A DNA stretch of 40,458 nt from Alphaproteobacteria bacterium UBA6187. Its GTDB lineage: Bacteria; Pseudomonadota; Alphaproteobacteria; Rickettsiales; UBA6187. The notes under the pieces were generated by a model. The model was not told the origin of the DNA. It made no database searches and saw nothing but the letters and a program-made list of their open reading frames with translations. Position 1 is the first letter of the stretch. Every line of letters starts with the position of its first letter. The position numbers and the translations under genes are program-made. This document shows, in pieces, positions 8,827-17,096 of this stretch. The DNA is taken from positions 1-40,458 of the forward strand of contig DITJ01000082.1 of assembly GCA_002422795.1 (NCBI GenBank). The letters are read 5' to 3'.

Positions 8827-8870
8827 TTGACATACAAAACACTTCTTGTTAAACTTGTTAAACAAGAAGT
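8827..8870 (+). promoter_or_regulatory. Promoter and inverted-repeat operator of the toxin-antitoxin pair
   Basis: TTGACA at 8827-8832 and TAAACT at 8850-8855, spaced 17 bases, form a good sigma-70-type promoter. ACTTCTTGTT (8841-8850) and AACAAGAAGT (8861-8870) form a perfect 10-base inverted repeat overlapping the -10 box. This is where an RHH antitoxin would be expected to bind for autorepression. The RBS GGAGG starts two bases after the right arm. Confidence 0.75.
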
Positions 8871-8881
8871 CGGAGGTTGTT

Positions 8882-9094
8882 ATGGTAGGTATAAGATTGC
8901 CAGAGGAAATGGAAGTACGCTTACATGCCCTTGCTGAGTCTACTGGCCGCACCATGAGTTTTTATGTGCGCGAAGCATTAAATGAATATCTGGATGATTT
9001 AGAAGACCGCTACCGTGGGCTTTACAGGCTTGAGCATCCTGGAAAAAGACTCTCTATGGAAGATGTAGGGAGGGAGCTTGGCTTGGAAGATTGA
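8882..9094 (+). CDS. RelB-like antitoxin (ribbon-helix-helix)
   Basis: 70-residue antitoxin. The N-terminus MVGIRLPEEMEVRLHALAE is a ribbon-helix-helix DNA-binding domain (beta strand about 1-6, helices about 7-20 and 24-40). The C-terminal part (EDRYRGLYRLEHPGKRLS) is charged and would wrap the toxin. The frame extends to 8846, but ATG 8882 follows a GGAGG ribosome-binding site and starts exactly at the RHH strand, and the operator occupies 8841-8870. It overlaps the toxin gene by 17 bases, a standard type II arrangement. It probably represses its own promoter together with the toxin. Confidence 0.88.
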   Translation: MVGIRLPEEMEVRLHALAESTGRTMSFYVREALNEYLDDLEDRYRGLYRLEHPGKRLSMEDVGRELGLED

Positions 9095-9344
9095 GTGGGA
9101 TAGCCATGCGGCAAAGCAACTGAAAAAAACTGATTTTAGCGCCCAGAAAGAAATCTACCGTTATTTAAAAGAACGTATTGCTACAAATGAAGACCCAAGA
9201 AGGTTCGGCAAGGCACTTACTGCTGATAAAACTGGATTGTGGCGTTACAGGGTTGGTGATTATCGTGTAATCTGTAAAATTGAGGATAGTACGGTAATTA
9301 TCCTTGTGCTTGCAGTAGGCCATAGAAAAGAAATTTATCATTAA
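9078..9344 (+). CDS. RelE-family mRNA interferase toxin
   Basis: 88-residue RelE/ParE-superfamily toxin that would cleave mRNA in the ribosome. The family pattern is clear: WDSHAAKQLKKTD at the N-terminus, RRFGKAL around 41-47, GLWRYRVGDYRVI (53-65) and the C-terminal GHRKEIYH with Arg83 and Tyr87 in the positions of the RelE catalytic Arg and Tyr. The start is an unusual TTG at 9078, inside the antitoxin gene; a GGGAGG just upstream can serve it, and there is no ATG nearby in frame. It looks intact, so the pair is likely active. Confidence 0.88.
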   Translation: MAWKIEWDSHAAKQLKKTDFSAQKEIYRYLKERIATNEDPRRFGKALTADKTGLWRYRVGDYRVICKIEDSTVIILVLAVGHRKEIYH

Positions 9345-9360
9345 TATAAGTAGGTAACAA

Positions 9361-10311
9361 GTGGAAAAACCGGATATCACAGTTTCAGCAAAGGAAGTTT
9401 TTGGCATCAGCATTGATATGCAAGTGCCTGCATTTTCAGAAAAAACCCATTATGTTCCTGATATTGATAAAACCTACCGCTTCAATGAGGAAATTACCTT
9501 AAGCATACTTGCTGGTTTTAAGCATAACCGCCGGGTGCTGATACAAGGTTACCACGGTACTGGTAAATCCACGCATATAGAACAAGTGGCAGCAAGGCTT
9601 AACTGGCCGTGCGTGCGTATAAACCTTGATGGTAATATCAGCCGTATTGACCTGATTGGCCGAGATGCAATAGTTATAAAAGACGGCAAACAAATTACCG
9701 AATTCGCAGAAGGCATAATCCCGTGGAGCTTAAAACAGCCTATGGCAATAGTGCTTGATGAATATGACGCAGCAAGACCAGACGTTATGTTTGTCATACA
9801 AAGACTCCTAGAAAGCGAAGGTAAATTTACGCTAATTGATAAAAACCGCGTACTTACCCCACATCATTATTTCAGGATATTTGCAACGGCAAATACAATT
9901 GGCCTTGGGGATGCAAGCGGCCTTTACCACGGCGTGCAACCTATTAACCAGGGACAGATGGATAGATGGAACATAGTTGCCACATTAAATTATCTGCCGA
10001 AAGATGAAGAGGTAAATATAGTCCTGGCTAAAGCACCAAAGCTCAAGAAAGATAAAAAGATTGTTGAGCAAATGGTTACCATGGCAAATCTTTCCCGCGA
10101 AGGCTTTAAGGCCGGTGATATTTCTACGGTTATGTCACCCCGCACCGTAATAACCTGGGCAGAAAATTATGAGATTTTTGAAAATTTAGAAATTGCTTTC
10201 AAGCTTACTTTCATGAATAAATGCGATGAGCTTGAACGTGAAATAGTAGCAGAATATTACCAAAGATGTTTTGGGGTTGAACTGCTTGATAATTCCCCAA
10301 AGGCCGCTTAG
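9361..10311 (+). CDS. cobS: CobS-type AAA+ ATPase (cobaltochelatase subunit-like)
   Basis: 316-residue AAA+ protein of the CobS group. Walker A is GYHGTGKST (63-71), Walker B is AIVLDEYD (about 129-136), and a sensor-like FATANT lies near 175-180. In aerobic B12 synthesis CobS and CobT energise cobalt insertion by CobN. Neither cobT nor cobN nor any other cobalamin gene lies in the window, and cobS is followed by a gene on the other strand. The protein may therefore be a CobS-like ATPase with another partner. The start is GTG 9361, the codon that gives the normal CobS N-terminus. It lies 16 bases after the toxin gene but is probably unrelated to it in function. Confidence 0.85.
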   Translation: MEKPDITVSAKEVFGISIDMQVPAFSEKTHYVPDIDKTYRFNEEITLSILAGFKHNRRVLIQGYHGTGKSTHIEQVAARLNWPCVRINLDGNISRIDLIGRDAIVIKDGKQITEFAEGIIPWSLKQPMAIVLDEYDAARPDVMFVIQRLLESEGKFTLIDKNRVLTPHHYFRIFATANTIGLGDASGLYHGVQPINQGQMDRWNIVATLNYLPKDEEVNIVLAKAPKLKKDKKIVEQMVTMANLSREGFKAGDISTVMSPRTVITWAENYEIFENLEIAFKLTFMNKCDELEREIVAEYYQRCFGVELLDNSPKAA

Positions 10312-10398
10312 TGCCGAATAACATTTTCTTGTATAGGAAATTTTATTAAAAACTCTGGGCTGATATGTAACTTGGTGTAATAGCGCAAACTCGCAAAA

Positions 10399-11202
10399 TC
10401 AATCAACAGCAAGCCCATATTTTTTATAAACTTCCTTTGCTTGCGCAGATTGCAAGAAGATAAGAAAATCGCGCGCCTGCGACATATTCTCACCTGCAAC
10501 CACAGCGCCCTGGTATATTATAGGATCATGCTTTGTATCATCTACCACACTAATTATATTAACTTCTTTATTCTTATATGCATCACTGTAGTAAACTATA
10601 CCGGCAGTTTCACCGTGGGCTATTAAATATAAAGCATTCTTTGAATTCGGTGATGGAATAATTCTATTGCGCAATTCTTTCCATAAATTCCTTCCTTCGC
10701 TTGCATCAGTATTTTGTATTGTCTGCTTGGTATAAAGACCAAGTGCTGATTCTTCAAAATCACCCATAACCATAATACTGCGCTTGTTAAAATAATTAAG
10801 CATATATGAAAAGCTTTTATCAGTTATTGCAGAAGAATTAAGTTTACTGTTTGCTGAACTGATAAGTGCCAGTTTATTCCTCACTAAATTTGTTAATGAA
10901 TAAACATCCACAAGCCCCTTTTGCTTTAATGCAGACATCCAAAGAGGATGCGAGGATATAAATATATCCGCCTGTTCCCCCTGCTCTATTTTCCTTGCCT
11001 GCTCGGCAGTTCCATCAAATGATGCAGTTACTATAATATTTTTTTCTTTTGAATAAATGCGCGCAAGTTCTGTGATTGGTTCAGAAAAACTTGATGTTGC
11101 TAAAATAGTAACCTGCGGCAGGTCGTGCATTTTAGCTATTGCAAAGCCAGGGGCAAGATATAGGAACAAGGCTAATTGAAAGGTGAGTAGGTATTTTATC
11201 AT
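10399..11202 (-). CDS. modA: ModA-like molybdate-binding periplasmic protein
   Basis: Periplasmic binding protein of the ModA family: an N-terminal signal peptide (hydrophobic LLTFQLALFLYLAPGFAIA, residues 5-23), then VTILATSSFSEPITELA, the ASFDGTAEQARKIEQGEQADIFIS region (oxyanion-binding Ser, and Ala/Asp pattern) and a late VYYSDAY segment. Length is 267 aa. It would bind molybdate or tungstate for an ABC importer. modB and modC are absent from the neighbourhood, so the permease and ATPase must be elsewhere or lost. It converges on cobS. The upstream side carries composite repeat copy 2. Confidence 0.82.
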   Translation of the reverse strand: MIKYLLTFQLALFLYLAPGFAIAKMHDLPQVTILATSSFSEPITELARIYSKEKNIIVTASFDGTAEQARKIEQGEQADIFISSHPLWMSALKQKGLVDVYSLTNLVRNKLALISSANSKLNSSAITDKSFSYMLNYFNKRSIMVMGDFEESALGLYTKQTIQNTDASEGRNLWKELRNRIIPSPNSKNALYLIAHGETAGIVYYSDAYKNKEVNIISVVDDTKHDPIIYQGAVVAGENMSQARDFLIFLQSAQAKEVYKKYGLAVD

Positions 11203-11257
11203 TATCTATTCCGGTATAAATAAACGCTTCAAGATCATGTAGCGATTTAGCGAATTC

Positions 11258-11476
11258 TGTCATTCCAGAATTTAGAAAACATTGGATTTAACTCTTGTAA
11301 ATCCTAGGTTTTATTAATATCTGGAATCCAGTTTCTATAAATAAAAACTTCTGAATCTATTTAATAATAAAGATGTTTTATAACAAACTGGATTCCAGAT
11401 AGCAAGTTCGGCTAATTTATGAAAACGGCTGAAGAGGCCTCTTTCATAAGTAGCCTCCCTAGCTTCTGGAATGACA
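11258..11476. repeat. Composite palindromic repeat, copy 2 (inverted)
   Basis: Same two modules as 944..1127, in the opposite orientation and with a longer middle. Module 2 has GGATTTA (11284-11290) pairing with TAAATCC (11298-11304). Module 1 has GGCT (11410-11413) plus TTATGAAA (11417-11424) pairing with TTTCATAA (11442-11449) plus AGCC (11452-11455), around a loop with the complement of TTCAGCCG. The outer ends CATTCCAGAA and TTCTGGAATG are conserved. Every stem differs in sequence from copy 1 yet pairs. Confidence 0.88.
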
Positions 11477-11507
11477 GCATCCGCTAAATCGCTACAGTTT
11501 CTAATAA

Positions 11508-11897
11508 TTACTCATAAAGCTTTTCCGGCGCTATAACAACTTCCTGGTTTATAATTATTTTACCGCTCGTTACTGTATTGAAAAAGCAGCTCCTGCGTCC
11601 TGTATGGCATGCAACGCCTATCTGGTCTACTTTTAGCAATATAGTATCAGCATCGCAGTCGAAAAGCATTTCCTTTAAATACTGAATTTGCCCGGATGAT
11701 TCACCTTTGCGCCATAATTTAGAACGCGAACGCGAAAAATAGCATACATGCCCGGTTTGTAAGGTTTCTTCTATAGATGCAGCATTCATCCACGCCATCA
11801 TCAGCACTTCCCCGCTATCCCACTGTTGCGCGATTGCAGGCACAAGGCCATCCTGGTTAAATTTTATACCAGCAATTATATCCTTATCTATTTTCAT
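11508..11897 (-). CDS. hisI: Phosphoribosyl-AMP cyclohydrolase HisI
   Basis: Third step of histidine synthesis: opens the adenine ring of phosphoribosyl-AMP. 129 aa, single domain without the HisE fusion. Visible motifs are the MMAWMNAASIEET start region, YFSRSRSKLWRKGESSG (about 53-69), the Zn/Mg-binding DCDADT (about 80-85), and CHTGRRSCFF (about 97-106). It starts inside the 3' end of znuA (14-base overlap, ATGAAAATAGATAAG reading through the znuA stop), so translation is probably coupled to zinc uptake. HisI is a zinc enzyme, so the coupling may be functional, but this is an inference. No other his gene is in the window. Confidence 0.96.
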   Translation of the reverse strand: MKIDKDIIAGIKFNQDGLVPAIAQQWDSGEVLMMAWMNAASIEETLQTGHVCYFSRSRSKLWRKGESSGQIQYLKEMLFDCDADTILLKVDQIGVACHTGRRSCFFNTVTSGKIIINQEVVIAPEKLYE

Positions 11898-12831
11898 CAG
11901 TAAAACAAGATAACAGGTTATTTGCTATGCCGTCTAAAATTGCTATATAAGCACCTTCTCCTTTTTCTAGGCCGCCCCCTAAAGGATCAAGCGTAGCCAA
12001 TTTAACCCTATCCGGGTTATTAAGGATTTTCTTCACAGAATCTTCATTATAAGAATGGTCAGCAAACACACAATATACGTGCTTCCTTTTTATCACAGCA
12101 TTTATGTCGCTTATTTTCTCTGCGCCTAAAGCCGATTCAGGATTAAGGGATACGGCAGCAACCTGATTCAGGCCATAGGACTTCACAAAATACCCATAAG
12201 CATCATGGAATGAAATAAATGGTACATTCTTAAATGGTGACAATTTTAAAGTTATTTTCTCTGAGCTTGCAGATATCTTGCTGATATACTTCTTGGCATT
12301 CATTTCATAAATACCACGATTTTTAGGGTCTTTCATAGCAAGAATTTTTTTAATCTGTTTTACCATCGCAATAGCATTTTCAGGACTTAACCAGATATGC
12401 GGATCGTAAGAGCCATGTTCATGACCATCGAATTCGGAATCAAGTGGCGCTTGGCGGGTAACTCCGTCACTCGCAGCAAGTTCAACTGCAAGGGTGCCTT
12501 TATTTAAAGAAGGAATCGCCTGCACAAGGAAAGTTTCCAAATCCATGCTGGTGAAAAACACTACATCCGCACTTTGGACTTTTTTCATGTCAGAAGGTTT
12601 GAATGTATAATCATGCTCCGAAACCTGGCCTTCAATAAGAAGTTCCGGCTTGCCTATTTCCCCCATAACCGCTGATACTAAAGAATGTATAGGCTTTATG
12701 GTTGCAACCACGGCTGGTGGAGAGCTTTTTTTCTCCGCATCAGGCTTTTCTTCTTCAGAAAAAGCGGCAAATGGTGACATAACCAGTAAAATGATTATAT
12801 TAAAAATGATTGCGGTAAAATAGTTTCTCAT
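11884..12831 (-). CDS. znuA: Zinc ABC transporter substrate-binding protein ZnuA
   Basis: Periplasmic zinc-binding protein of cluster A-I. A signal peptide (residues 1-26, hydrophobic IIFNIIILLVMSPFAAF) is followed by a charged linker. The mature fold shows TIKPIHSLVSAVMG with the first His ligand, a short His/acidic loop (DGHEHGSYDPHIW) before the second ligand, FISFHDAYGYF with the third, and the end region FADHSYNEDSVKKI. It is divergent from znuC across only 35 bases, so one short regulatory region probably serves both directions. A Zur site is expected there, but I could not recognise one. hisI overlaps its 3' end. Confidence 0.93.
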   Translation of the reverse strand: MRNYFTAIIFNIIILLVMSPFAAFSEEEKPDAEKKSSPPAVVATIKPIHSLVSAVMGEIGKPELLIEGQVSEHDYTFKPSDMKKVQSADVVFFTSMDLETFLVQAIPSLNKGTLAVELAASDGVTRQAPLDSEFDGHEHGSYDPHIWLSPENAIAMVKQIKKILAMKDPKNRGIYEMNAKKYISKISASSEKITLKLSPFKNVPFISFHDAYGYFVKSYGLNQVAAVSLNPESALGAEKISDINAVIKRKHVYCVFADHSYNEDSVKKILNNPDRVKLATLDPLGGGLEKGEGAYIAILDGIANNLLSCFTDENR

Positions 12832-12866
12832 TATAGTAACGGCCTTTAATTAAATACATATTAATA

Positions 12867-13658
12867 ATGTTTGCATCGAATCCTAGCAGAGAAAATACGG
12901 AAAGCAATAATATATCTGAAGATATGCTATCAGAAAGCTTTCTTACGTCATGTAAAAATGTTTATTTAAGCCGCGCCGGGATAAATATTATTGAAAATAT
13001 AAATATCGGGGTAAGTGCGGGGGAAATTGTTACCATAGTAGGGCCAAACGGCAGCGGTAAAACCACAACTTTAAAAATATTACTCGGACTGCAAAAACCA
13101 GATAGCGGCACTATCCATAAAAAAAATGGCCTTGTGATAGGCTACATGCCACAGAAAATCACCATAGACAAAACTCTTCCCATAACCGTGCGGCGCTTCT
13201 TAAGGTTAAATAGTTTAAGCAGGAACTTAAGGGACTTAAATGCAATTAATAAAATTGCACATGAATTTGCTATTACAAAATTGCTGGGTAAACAGATACA
13301 TGAAATATCAGGCGGTGAAATGCAGCGTGTGATGCTGGCGCGCGCTTTATTAATGAAGCCGCAATTATTAGTGCTGGATGAGCCAACCCAAGGGTTAGAT
13401 GTGCAGGGCCAGGAAGAATTTTACCGCATTATTGAAAGTGTAAAGAAAAAATATGGTTGCGGTATATTAATGGTTTCCCATGATTTACATGTGGTTATGG
13501 CAAAAACAGACCGGGTGATCTGCCTGAACAGGCATATTTGCTGCCATGGCCACCCTGAGGATATAAGCAAGCATCCTGAGTATCTTTCATTATTCGGGAA
13601 AAAGGAAGTGGGTGAACAATTTGCTATTTATCCGCATAAGCATGATCATTCACATTAG
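12867..13658 (+). CDS. znuC: Zinc ABC transporter ATP-binding protein ZnuC
   Basis: ATPase driving zinc import. Walker A is GPNGSGKTT (about 58-66), the Q-loop is in GYMPQK, the signature is SGGEMQRV (about 149-156), Walker B is LLVLDEPTQGLD (about 168-179), and the switch His is in VSHDLHV. The C-terminus is His-rich (IYPHKHDHSH), a feature of ZnuC-type ATPases that may sense or buffer zinc. The N-terminal 30 residues are a low-complexity extension. znuB begins 13 bases downstream. It may also serve the ATPase-less metal importer at 27629..29303. Confidence 0.95.
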   Translation: MFASNPSRENTESNNISEDMLSESFLTSCKNVYLSRAGINIIENINIGVSAGEIVTIVGPNGSGKTTTLKILLGLQKPDSGTIHKKNGLVIGYMPQKITIDKTLPITVRRFLRLNSLSRNLRDLNAINKIAHEFAITKLLGKQIHEISGGEMQRVMLARALLMKPQLLVLDEPTQGLDVQGQEEFYRIIESVKKKYGCGILMVSHDLHVVMAKTDRVICLNRHICCHGHPEDISKHPEYLSLFGKKEVGEQFAIYPHKHDHSH

Positions 13659-13671
13659 AGGGTAGCATTTA

Positions 13672-14457
13672 ATGGACGACTTCATAATAAGGGCGCTTCT
13701 TGGTGGCATAGCTGTCGCGCTTGCAGCAGGGCCGCTGGGTAGTTTTATAGTGTGGAAGAAAATGGCCTTTTTTGGTGATGCCGTTGCCCACTCAGCTATT
13801 TTAGGTGTGGTGATAGGTATTATCCTGGGCATTCACCAATCTATCAGCATAGCCTTATTCGCGCTTAGTTTTTCATTTTTGCTTACTATTATGAATAAGC
13901 AGAAAATCCTGCAAAGCGACACCATCCTTGCCATAGCAACGCAAGGGACACTGGCACTTGGAATGATTGCATTTGCCCTTGCCGCAAATTCAAATCTTAG
14001 CCTTACCAACCTTTTATTTGGCGATATTCTCGCCACAAGCTATCAGGATATAATAATAATGTACTGCGGTGCATTATTCGTGATAGCCGGAATAATCTAT
14101 ATATGGCGGCCTTTGCTTCTCACCACAATAAGCGAGGATTTGGCAATGGTTGAGGGGGTGAACGTATCTTTTACATCATTTATATTTACACTTCTTGTTG
14201 CAATAATGGTGGCACTATCGATAAAAATAGTTGGGGTACTTCTGGTAAGCTCCCTACTAATAATCCCTGCTGCAATAGCCAGGGGTTTTTCCAGGACACC
14301 GGAGCATATGGCAATACTAGCAAGCTGTTTTGGAATTATTTCAGTCTGCTTTGGGGTATTTTCTTCGCTTAAGCTTGATACACCAACAGGCCCAAGCATT
14401 GTTATGGCTATGCTGGTAATATTTATTGCGGTTTCGGTGTTTAAGGCAAGGAAGTGA
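13672..14457 (+). CDS. znuB: Zinc ABC transporter permease ZnuB
   Basis: 261-residue inner-membrane permease of the ABC-3 family with about 7-8 hydrophobic segments. The N-terminal pattern (RALLGGIAVALAAGPLGSFIVWKKMAFFGDAVAHSAI) contains the GDAxAHSA signature of ZnuB/MntB permeases. The loop VEGVNVSF followed by KIVGVLLVSSLLIIPAAIAR is the usual site of contact with the ATPase and is well conserved. It sits 13 bases after znuC and is surely co-transcribed. Together with ZnuA (opposite strand) and ZnuC it makes a complete importer. Confidence 0.95.
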   Translation: MDDFIIRALLGGIAVALAAGPLGSFIVWKKMAFFGDAVAHSAILGVVIGIILGIHQSISIALFALSFSFLLTIMNKQKILQSDTILAIATQGTLALGMIAFALAANSNLSLTNLLFGDILATSYQDIIIMYCGALFVIAGIIYIWRPLLLTTISEDLAMVEGVNVSFTSFIFTLLVAIMVALSIKIVGVLLVSSLLIIPAAIARGFSRTPEHMAILASCFGIISVCFGVFSSLKLDTPTGPSIVMAMLVIFIAVSVFKARK

Positions 14458-14465
14458 AATAATCT

Positions 14466-14957
14466 TTATGCCGGAATAAAGAGTTCGGTATTCTCCACTT
14501 CGCCCGGTACGCTGGCAGATTCACTACTATCTTTTCTTGCTATAATATAAGGAACATAGGATACTTCCTCCCCATGCTTTTCATGAAAAAGATGCACCTG
14601 TTTTTCTGCATTTATCCAGGCATCACGCATTCTTTTTAAGTCAGCTATTACTCTATCGCACGATTCAAGCCTATCATTACATTTTATATAAGCAAGATGC
14701 ATATCCACCTGCATATAGAAATCTTCTAAAACACGCTTTGTTTCATCACCCTTCCCTGTTGTATCCAGGCAAGAATTAAGACCGGTAATAATAGCAATAG
14801 CTTTACTTAAATACTTGTATTTGCTATCTGAATCTTTCCTGATCATGGCTTCTTTTGCCTGTTGTATAAAATTTATGGCGCCATCATAAAGCATTATAAC
14901 CTGACCAAGTTGGCTTGCATCACCACAAGCCACATTATTATAAACATCAATATTCAT
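14466..14957 (-). CDS. fliS: FliS-like flagellin export chaperone
   Basis: 163-residue helical protein with the FliS pattern: YNNVACGDASQLGQVIMLYDGAINFIQQAKEAM (about 5-37), then helices with LSKAIAIITGLNSCLDTT and RDAWINAEKQ. FliS caps flagellin monomers in the cytoplasm before export. The frame extends to 15035, but ATG 14957 follows a GGGAGA ribosome-binding site and begins at the family start. The C-terminal 40 residues (KHGEEVSYVPYIIARKDS onward) exceed typical FliS and are not recognised. No flagellar gene is adjacent. If correct, it implies the organism is or was flagellated, as in some less reduced Rickettsiales. Confidence 0.72.
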   Translation of the reverse strand: MNIDVYNNVACGDASQLGQVIMLYDGAINFIQQAKEAMIRKDSDSKYKYLSKAIAIITGLNSCLDTTGKGDETKRVLEDFYMQVDMHLAYIKCNDRLESCDRVIADLKRMRDAWINAEKQVHLFHEKHGEEVSYVPYIIARKDSSESASVPGEVENTELFIPA

Positions 14958-15231
14958 TTGATTCTCCCCTATACCATTTATCCACACCTTCTTAATAAAA
15001 TCAAGAAAAATCATTAATTGAAGTATTTTATCCATATTATATTAATGGTTACATTTGAAACTTAGTTAAACGCATTAGGTAATGTCTAGTTTTGCATGGT
15101 AAATAAAGAAGAAACGTAAATTGCGATGAGGCCGCGCTGTTAATCCAATAAAATTTAAGATTTTATAGACAAAATAATAAAATCCAATTAAATATCAGCT
15201 GAAAAATATCAATCCAAAATATATAAAAACA

Positions 15232-16446
15232 ATGACAAATAAAAAAGATATTAAGAAAGTAGTCCTGGCATATTCTGGTGGCCTAGATACATCGGTAATC
15301 CTTTGCTGGCTTAAAGAAAATTATGGCTGCGAAGTTGTTACATTTACCGCAGATTTAGGTCAGGGTGAGGAAATTGAACCAGTAAGGGCTAAAGCTGAAC
15401 AATTTGGCGTTAAAGACATCTTCATTGATGATTTACGCGAAGAATTCGTGCGTGATTATGTATTTCCTATGTTCCGCGCTAATACGGTTTATGAAGGTGA
15501 ATATCTGCTTGGCACATCCATTGCCCGCCCGTTAATCGCCAAAAGGCAGATTGAAATTGCCAATATGGTTGGCGCAGATGCGGTATCGCATGGCGCAACT
15601 GGCAAAGGTAATGACCAGGTGCGTTTCGAGCTTGGTTACTATGCTTTGAAGCCTGATGTAAAAGTGATTGCTCCTTGGCGTGAATGGGATTTAAACTCAC
15701 GTACCAAACTTATTAAATATGCTGAAGAAAAAGGTATTCCTATTGCTGCCAGCAAACGTGGCGAGGCCCCTTATTCAACCGATGCAAACCTACTGCATAT
15801 TTCTTATGAAGGAAAAGTCCTTGAAGATCCATGGACAGCTCCGCATGAAGATATGTTCACCCGCAGTGTTTCTATAGAAAACGCACCAAACACCCCTACT
15901 GAAATTGAAATCACCTTTGAAAAAGGCGATCCGGTTGCTATTAACGGTGAAAAACTTTCTCCTGCCAAGTTACTTGCCAAACTTAATAAACTTGCTGGTG
16001 ATAACGGTATTGGCCGCCTTGATTTAGTTGAGAACCGTTATGTAGGCATGAAGTCACGCGGTGTTTACGAAACTCCGGGTGGAACTATAATGCTGCGTGC
16101 CCACCGCGCCATTGAAAGCATCACTCTGGATAAAGGTGCGGGACATTTAAAAGATGAACTTATGCCGCGTTATGCTGAAATGATTTATAACGGCTACTGG
16201 TGGAGCCCTGAACGCAAAATGCTGCAAGCTGCCATAGACCTTTCACAAGAGCGTGTAAACGGCGTTGTGCGTTTGAAGTTATATAAAGGCAATGTAATTA
16301 TAACAGGCCGCAAATCCCCGAACAGCCTATATTCTGCTGAAATTGTTACCTTTGAAGAAGATGCTGTATATGATCAGCATGACGCCGAAGGATTTATTAA
16401 GCTGAATGCTTTAAGGCTAAGAATTGCAAAACAAGATAATCTATAA
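15232..16446 (+). CDS. argG: Argininosuccinate synthase ArgG
   Basis: Joins citrulline and aspartate with ATP in arginine synthesis. 404 aa, type I enzyme. The PP-loop is AYSGGLDTS (about 13-21), with FTADLGQGEE near 37-46, GATGKGNDQVRFE around 121-133 and the conserved APWREWDLNSRTKLIKYAEEKGIP region. The start ATG 15232 gives the normal N-terminus; no Shine-Dalgarno is visible upstream, only A-rich sequence. It is alone, with a hairpin just past its stop. The 196-base upstream region (15036-15231) is AT-rich without another recognisable element. argH is not in the window. Confidence 0.97.
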   Translation: MTNKKDIKKVVLAYSGGLDTSVILCWLKENYGCEVVTFTADLGQGEEIEPVRAKAEQFGVKDIFIDDLREEFVRDYVFPMFRANTVYEGEYLLGTSIARPLIAKRQIEIANMVGADAVSHGATGKGNDQVRFELGYYALKPDVKVIAPWREWDLNSRTKLIKYAEEKGIPIAASKRGEAPYSTDANLLHISYEGKVLEDPWTAPHEDMFTRSVSIENAPNTPTEIEITFEKGDPVAINGEKLSPAKLLAKLNKLAGDNGIGRLDLVENRYVGMKSRGVYETPGGTIMLRAHRAIESITLDKGAGHLKDELMPRYAEMIYNGYWWSPERKMLQAAIDLSQERVNGVVRLKLYKGNVIITGRKSPNSLYSAEIVTFEEDAVYDQHDAEGFIKLNALRLRIAKQDNL

Positions 16447-16450
16447 TTCT

Positions 16451-16483
16451 TACGTATAACCCGGGAATTCCGGGTTATACGTA
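16451..16483 (+). terminator. Perfect 14-bp hairpin after argG
   Basis: TACGTATAACCCGG (16451-16464) and CCGGGTTATACGTA (16470-16483) are perfect complements around a five-base loop GAATT, starting five bases after the argG stop codon. No T-run follows, so termination may need a factor. The hairpin is symmetrical and would act in both directions. Confidence 0.6.
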
Positions 16484-16765
16484 TAGAAATTGCAGTTTAG
16501 TTTGAAAATCTTAAATCAGGCACGCATACCCACGAAGGCGGGAGGTTCCATTTTATAATGACAACGTAGAAATGAAAATGGGAAATCCTATATTTTTACT
16601 GGCTAGACACGACCCAAGGCATAGCGATGGCGTCTTTAGGCTGGTAAGAACTGTAATGAAGGCAGCAACTAAAATGCATTAATCAGATAAAAAATAACAT
16701 ATTGAATATTATCTATAGCTTATGTATAATAACAATTGGTTTAAATTAGGATTTATTCATTATTA
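16484..16765. other. Gene-free stretch with a repeat fragment
   Basis: No ORF of interest in these 282 bases. At 16571-16592 is AATGAAAATGGGAAATCCTA and two more bases, matching the right end of the TATAGT element (compare 37391..37496 inverted, and 32182-32206). A CACGAAGGCGGGAGGTTCCA segment just before it resembles another dispersed repeat. The end (16690-16765) is AT-rich and probably carries the promoter of the next small gene. Confidence 0.4.
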
Positions 16766-17047
16766 ATGTCGGATTACTATGTAAACAGAGCGGCTGGATA
16801 CCAGCCCAACCAATCCACCGTAGTAAGCGCGCCAAATGTTTTTGGCACGGCAGGTAGTAATGCCTCAAATTCACCAACCATAGGAAATAGCGCTAACCGG
16901 GCGCATACAGTAGCCAACGCTAATTTCCCTGAAGCAACGGATGGAAAACCAAGCCAAAGCAGTTGGCAAAACTTTGTAAAGGCTAGTGAAGGGCAAGCGA
17001 CGCAAACACAGGCGACGCAAACACAGGCTACCGTTCATAGTAGATAA
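16766..17047 (+). CDS. Small low-complexity hypothetical protein
   Basis: 93-residue protein, not recognised. It is rich in Asn, Ser, Thr, Gln and Ala, with almost no hydrophobic core, no signal peptide and no membrane segment, so it is probably disordered. The C-terminus carries a tandem Gln-Ala-Thr-Gln-Thr unit (QATQTQATQTQAT) encoded by two exact 15-base copies of GCGACGCAAACACAG at 16997-17026. ATG 16766 has no Shine-Dalgarno. Codon use looks like its neighbours and the frame is free of stops, so it may be real, possibly a secreted or structural peptide. Coding status is uncertain. Confidence 0.45.
   Translation: MSDYYVNRAAGYQPNQSTVVSAPNVFGTAGSNASNSPTIGNSANRAHTVANANFPEATDGKPSQSSWQNFVKASEGQATQTQATQTQATVHSR
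16997..17026 (+). repeat. Tandem 15-bp direct repeat
   Basis: Two exact copies of GCGACGCAAACACAG (16997-17011 and 17012-17026), followed by a partial third beginning GC. The unit length keeps the reading frame of the enclosing small gene, so slippage would add or remove five residues. Confidence 0.9.
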
Positions 17048-17096
17048 CGGAGACCTTATCGGTTAATATATCTGCATTCCAGAAGTAATTTACTTA

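Noticed and set aside
12832..12866. Zur operator in the znuA-znuC divergent gap
   Set aside because: Expected from biology, but the 35 bases show no palindrome close to a known Zur consensus; naming a site would be guesswork.
14955..15035. Longer N-terminus of the FliS-like protein (start at 15035)
   Set aside because: The extra 26 residues lie upstream of the family start and of a good ribosome-binding site at the ATG 14957.
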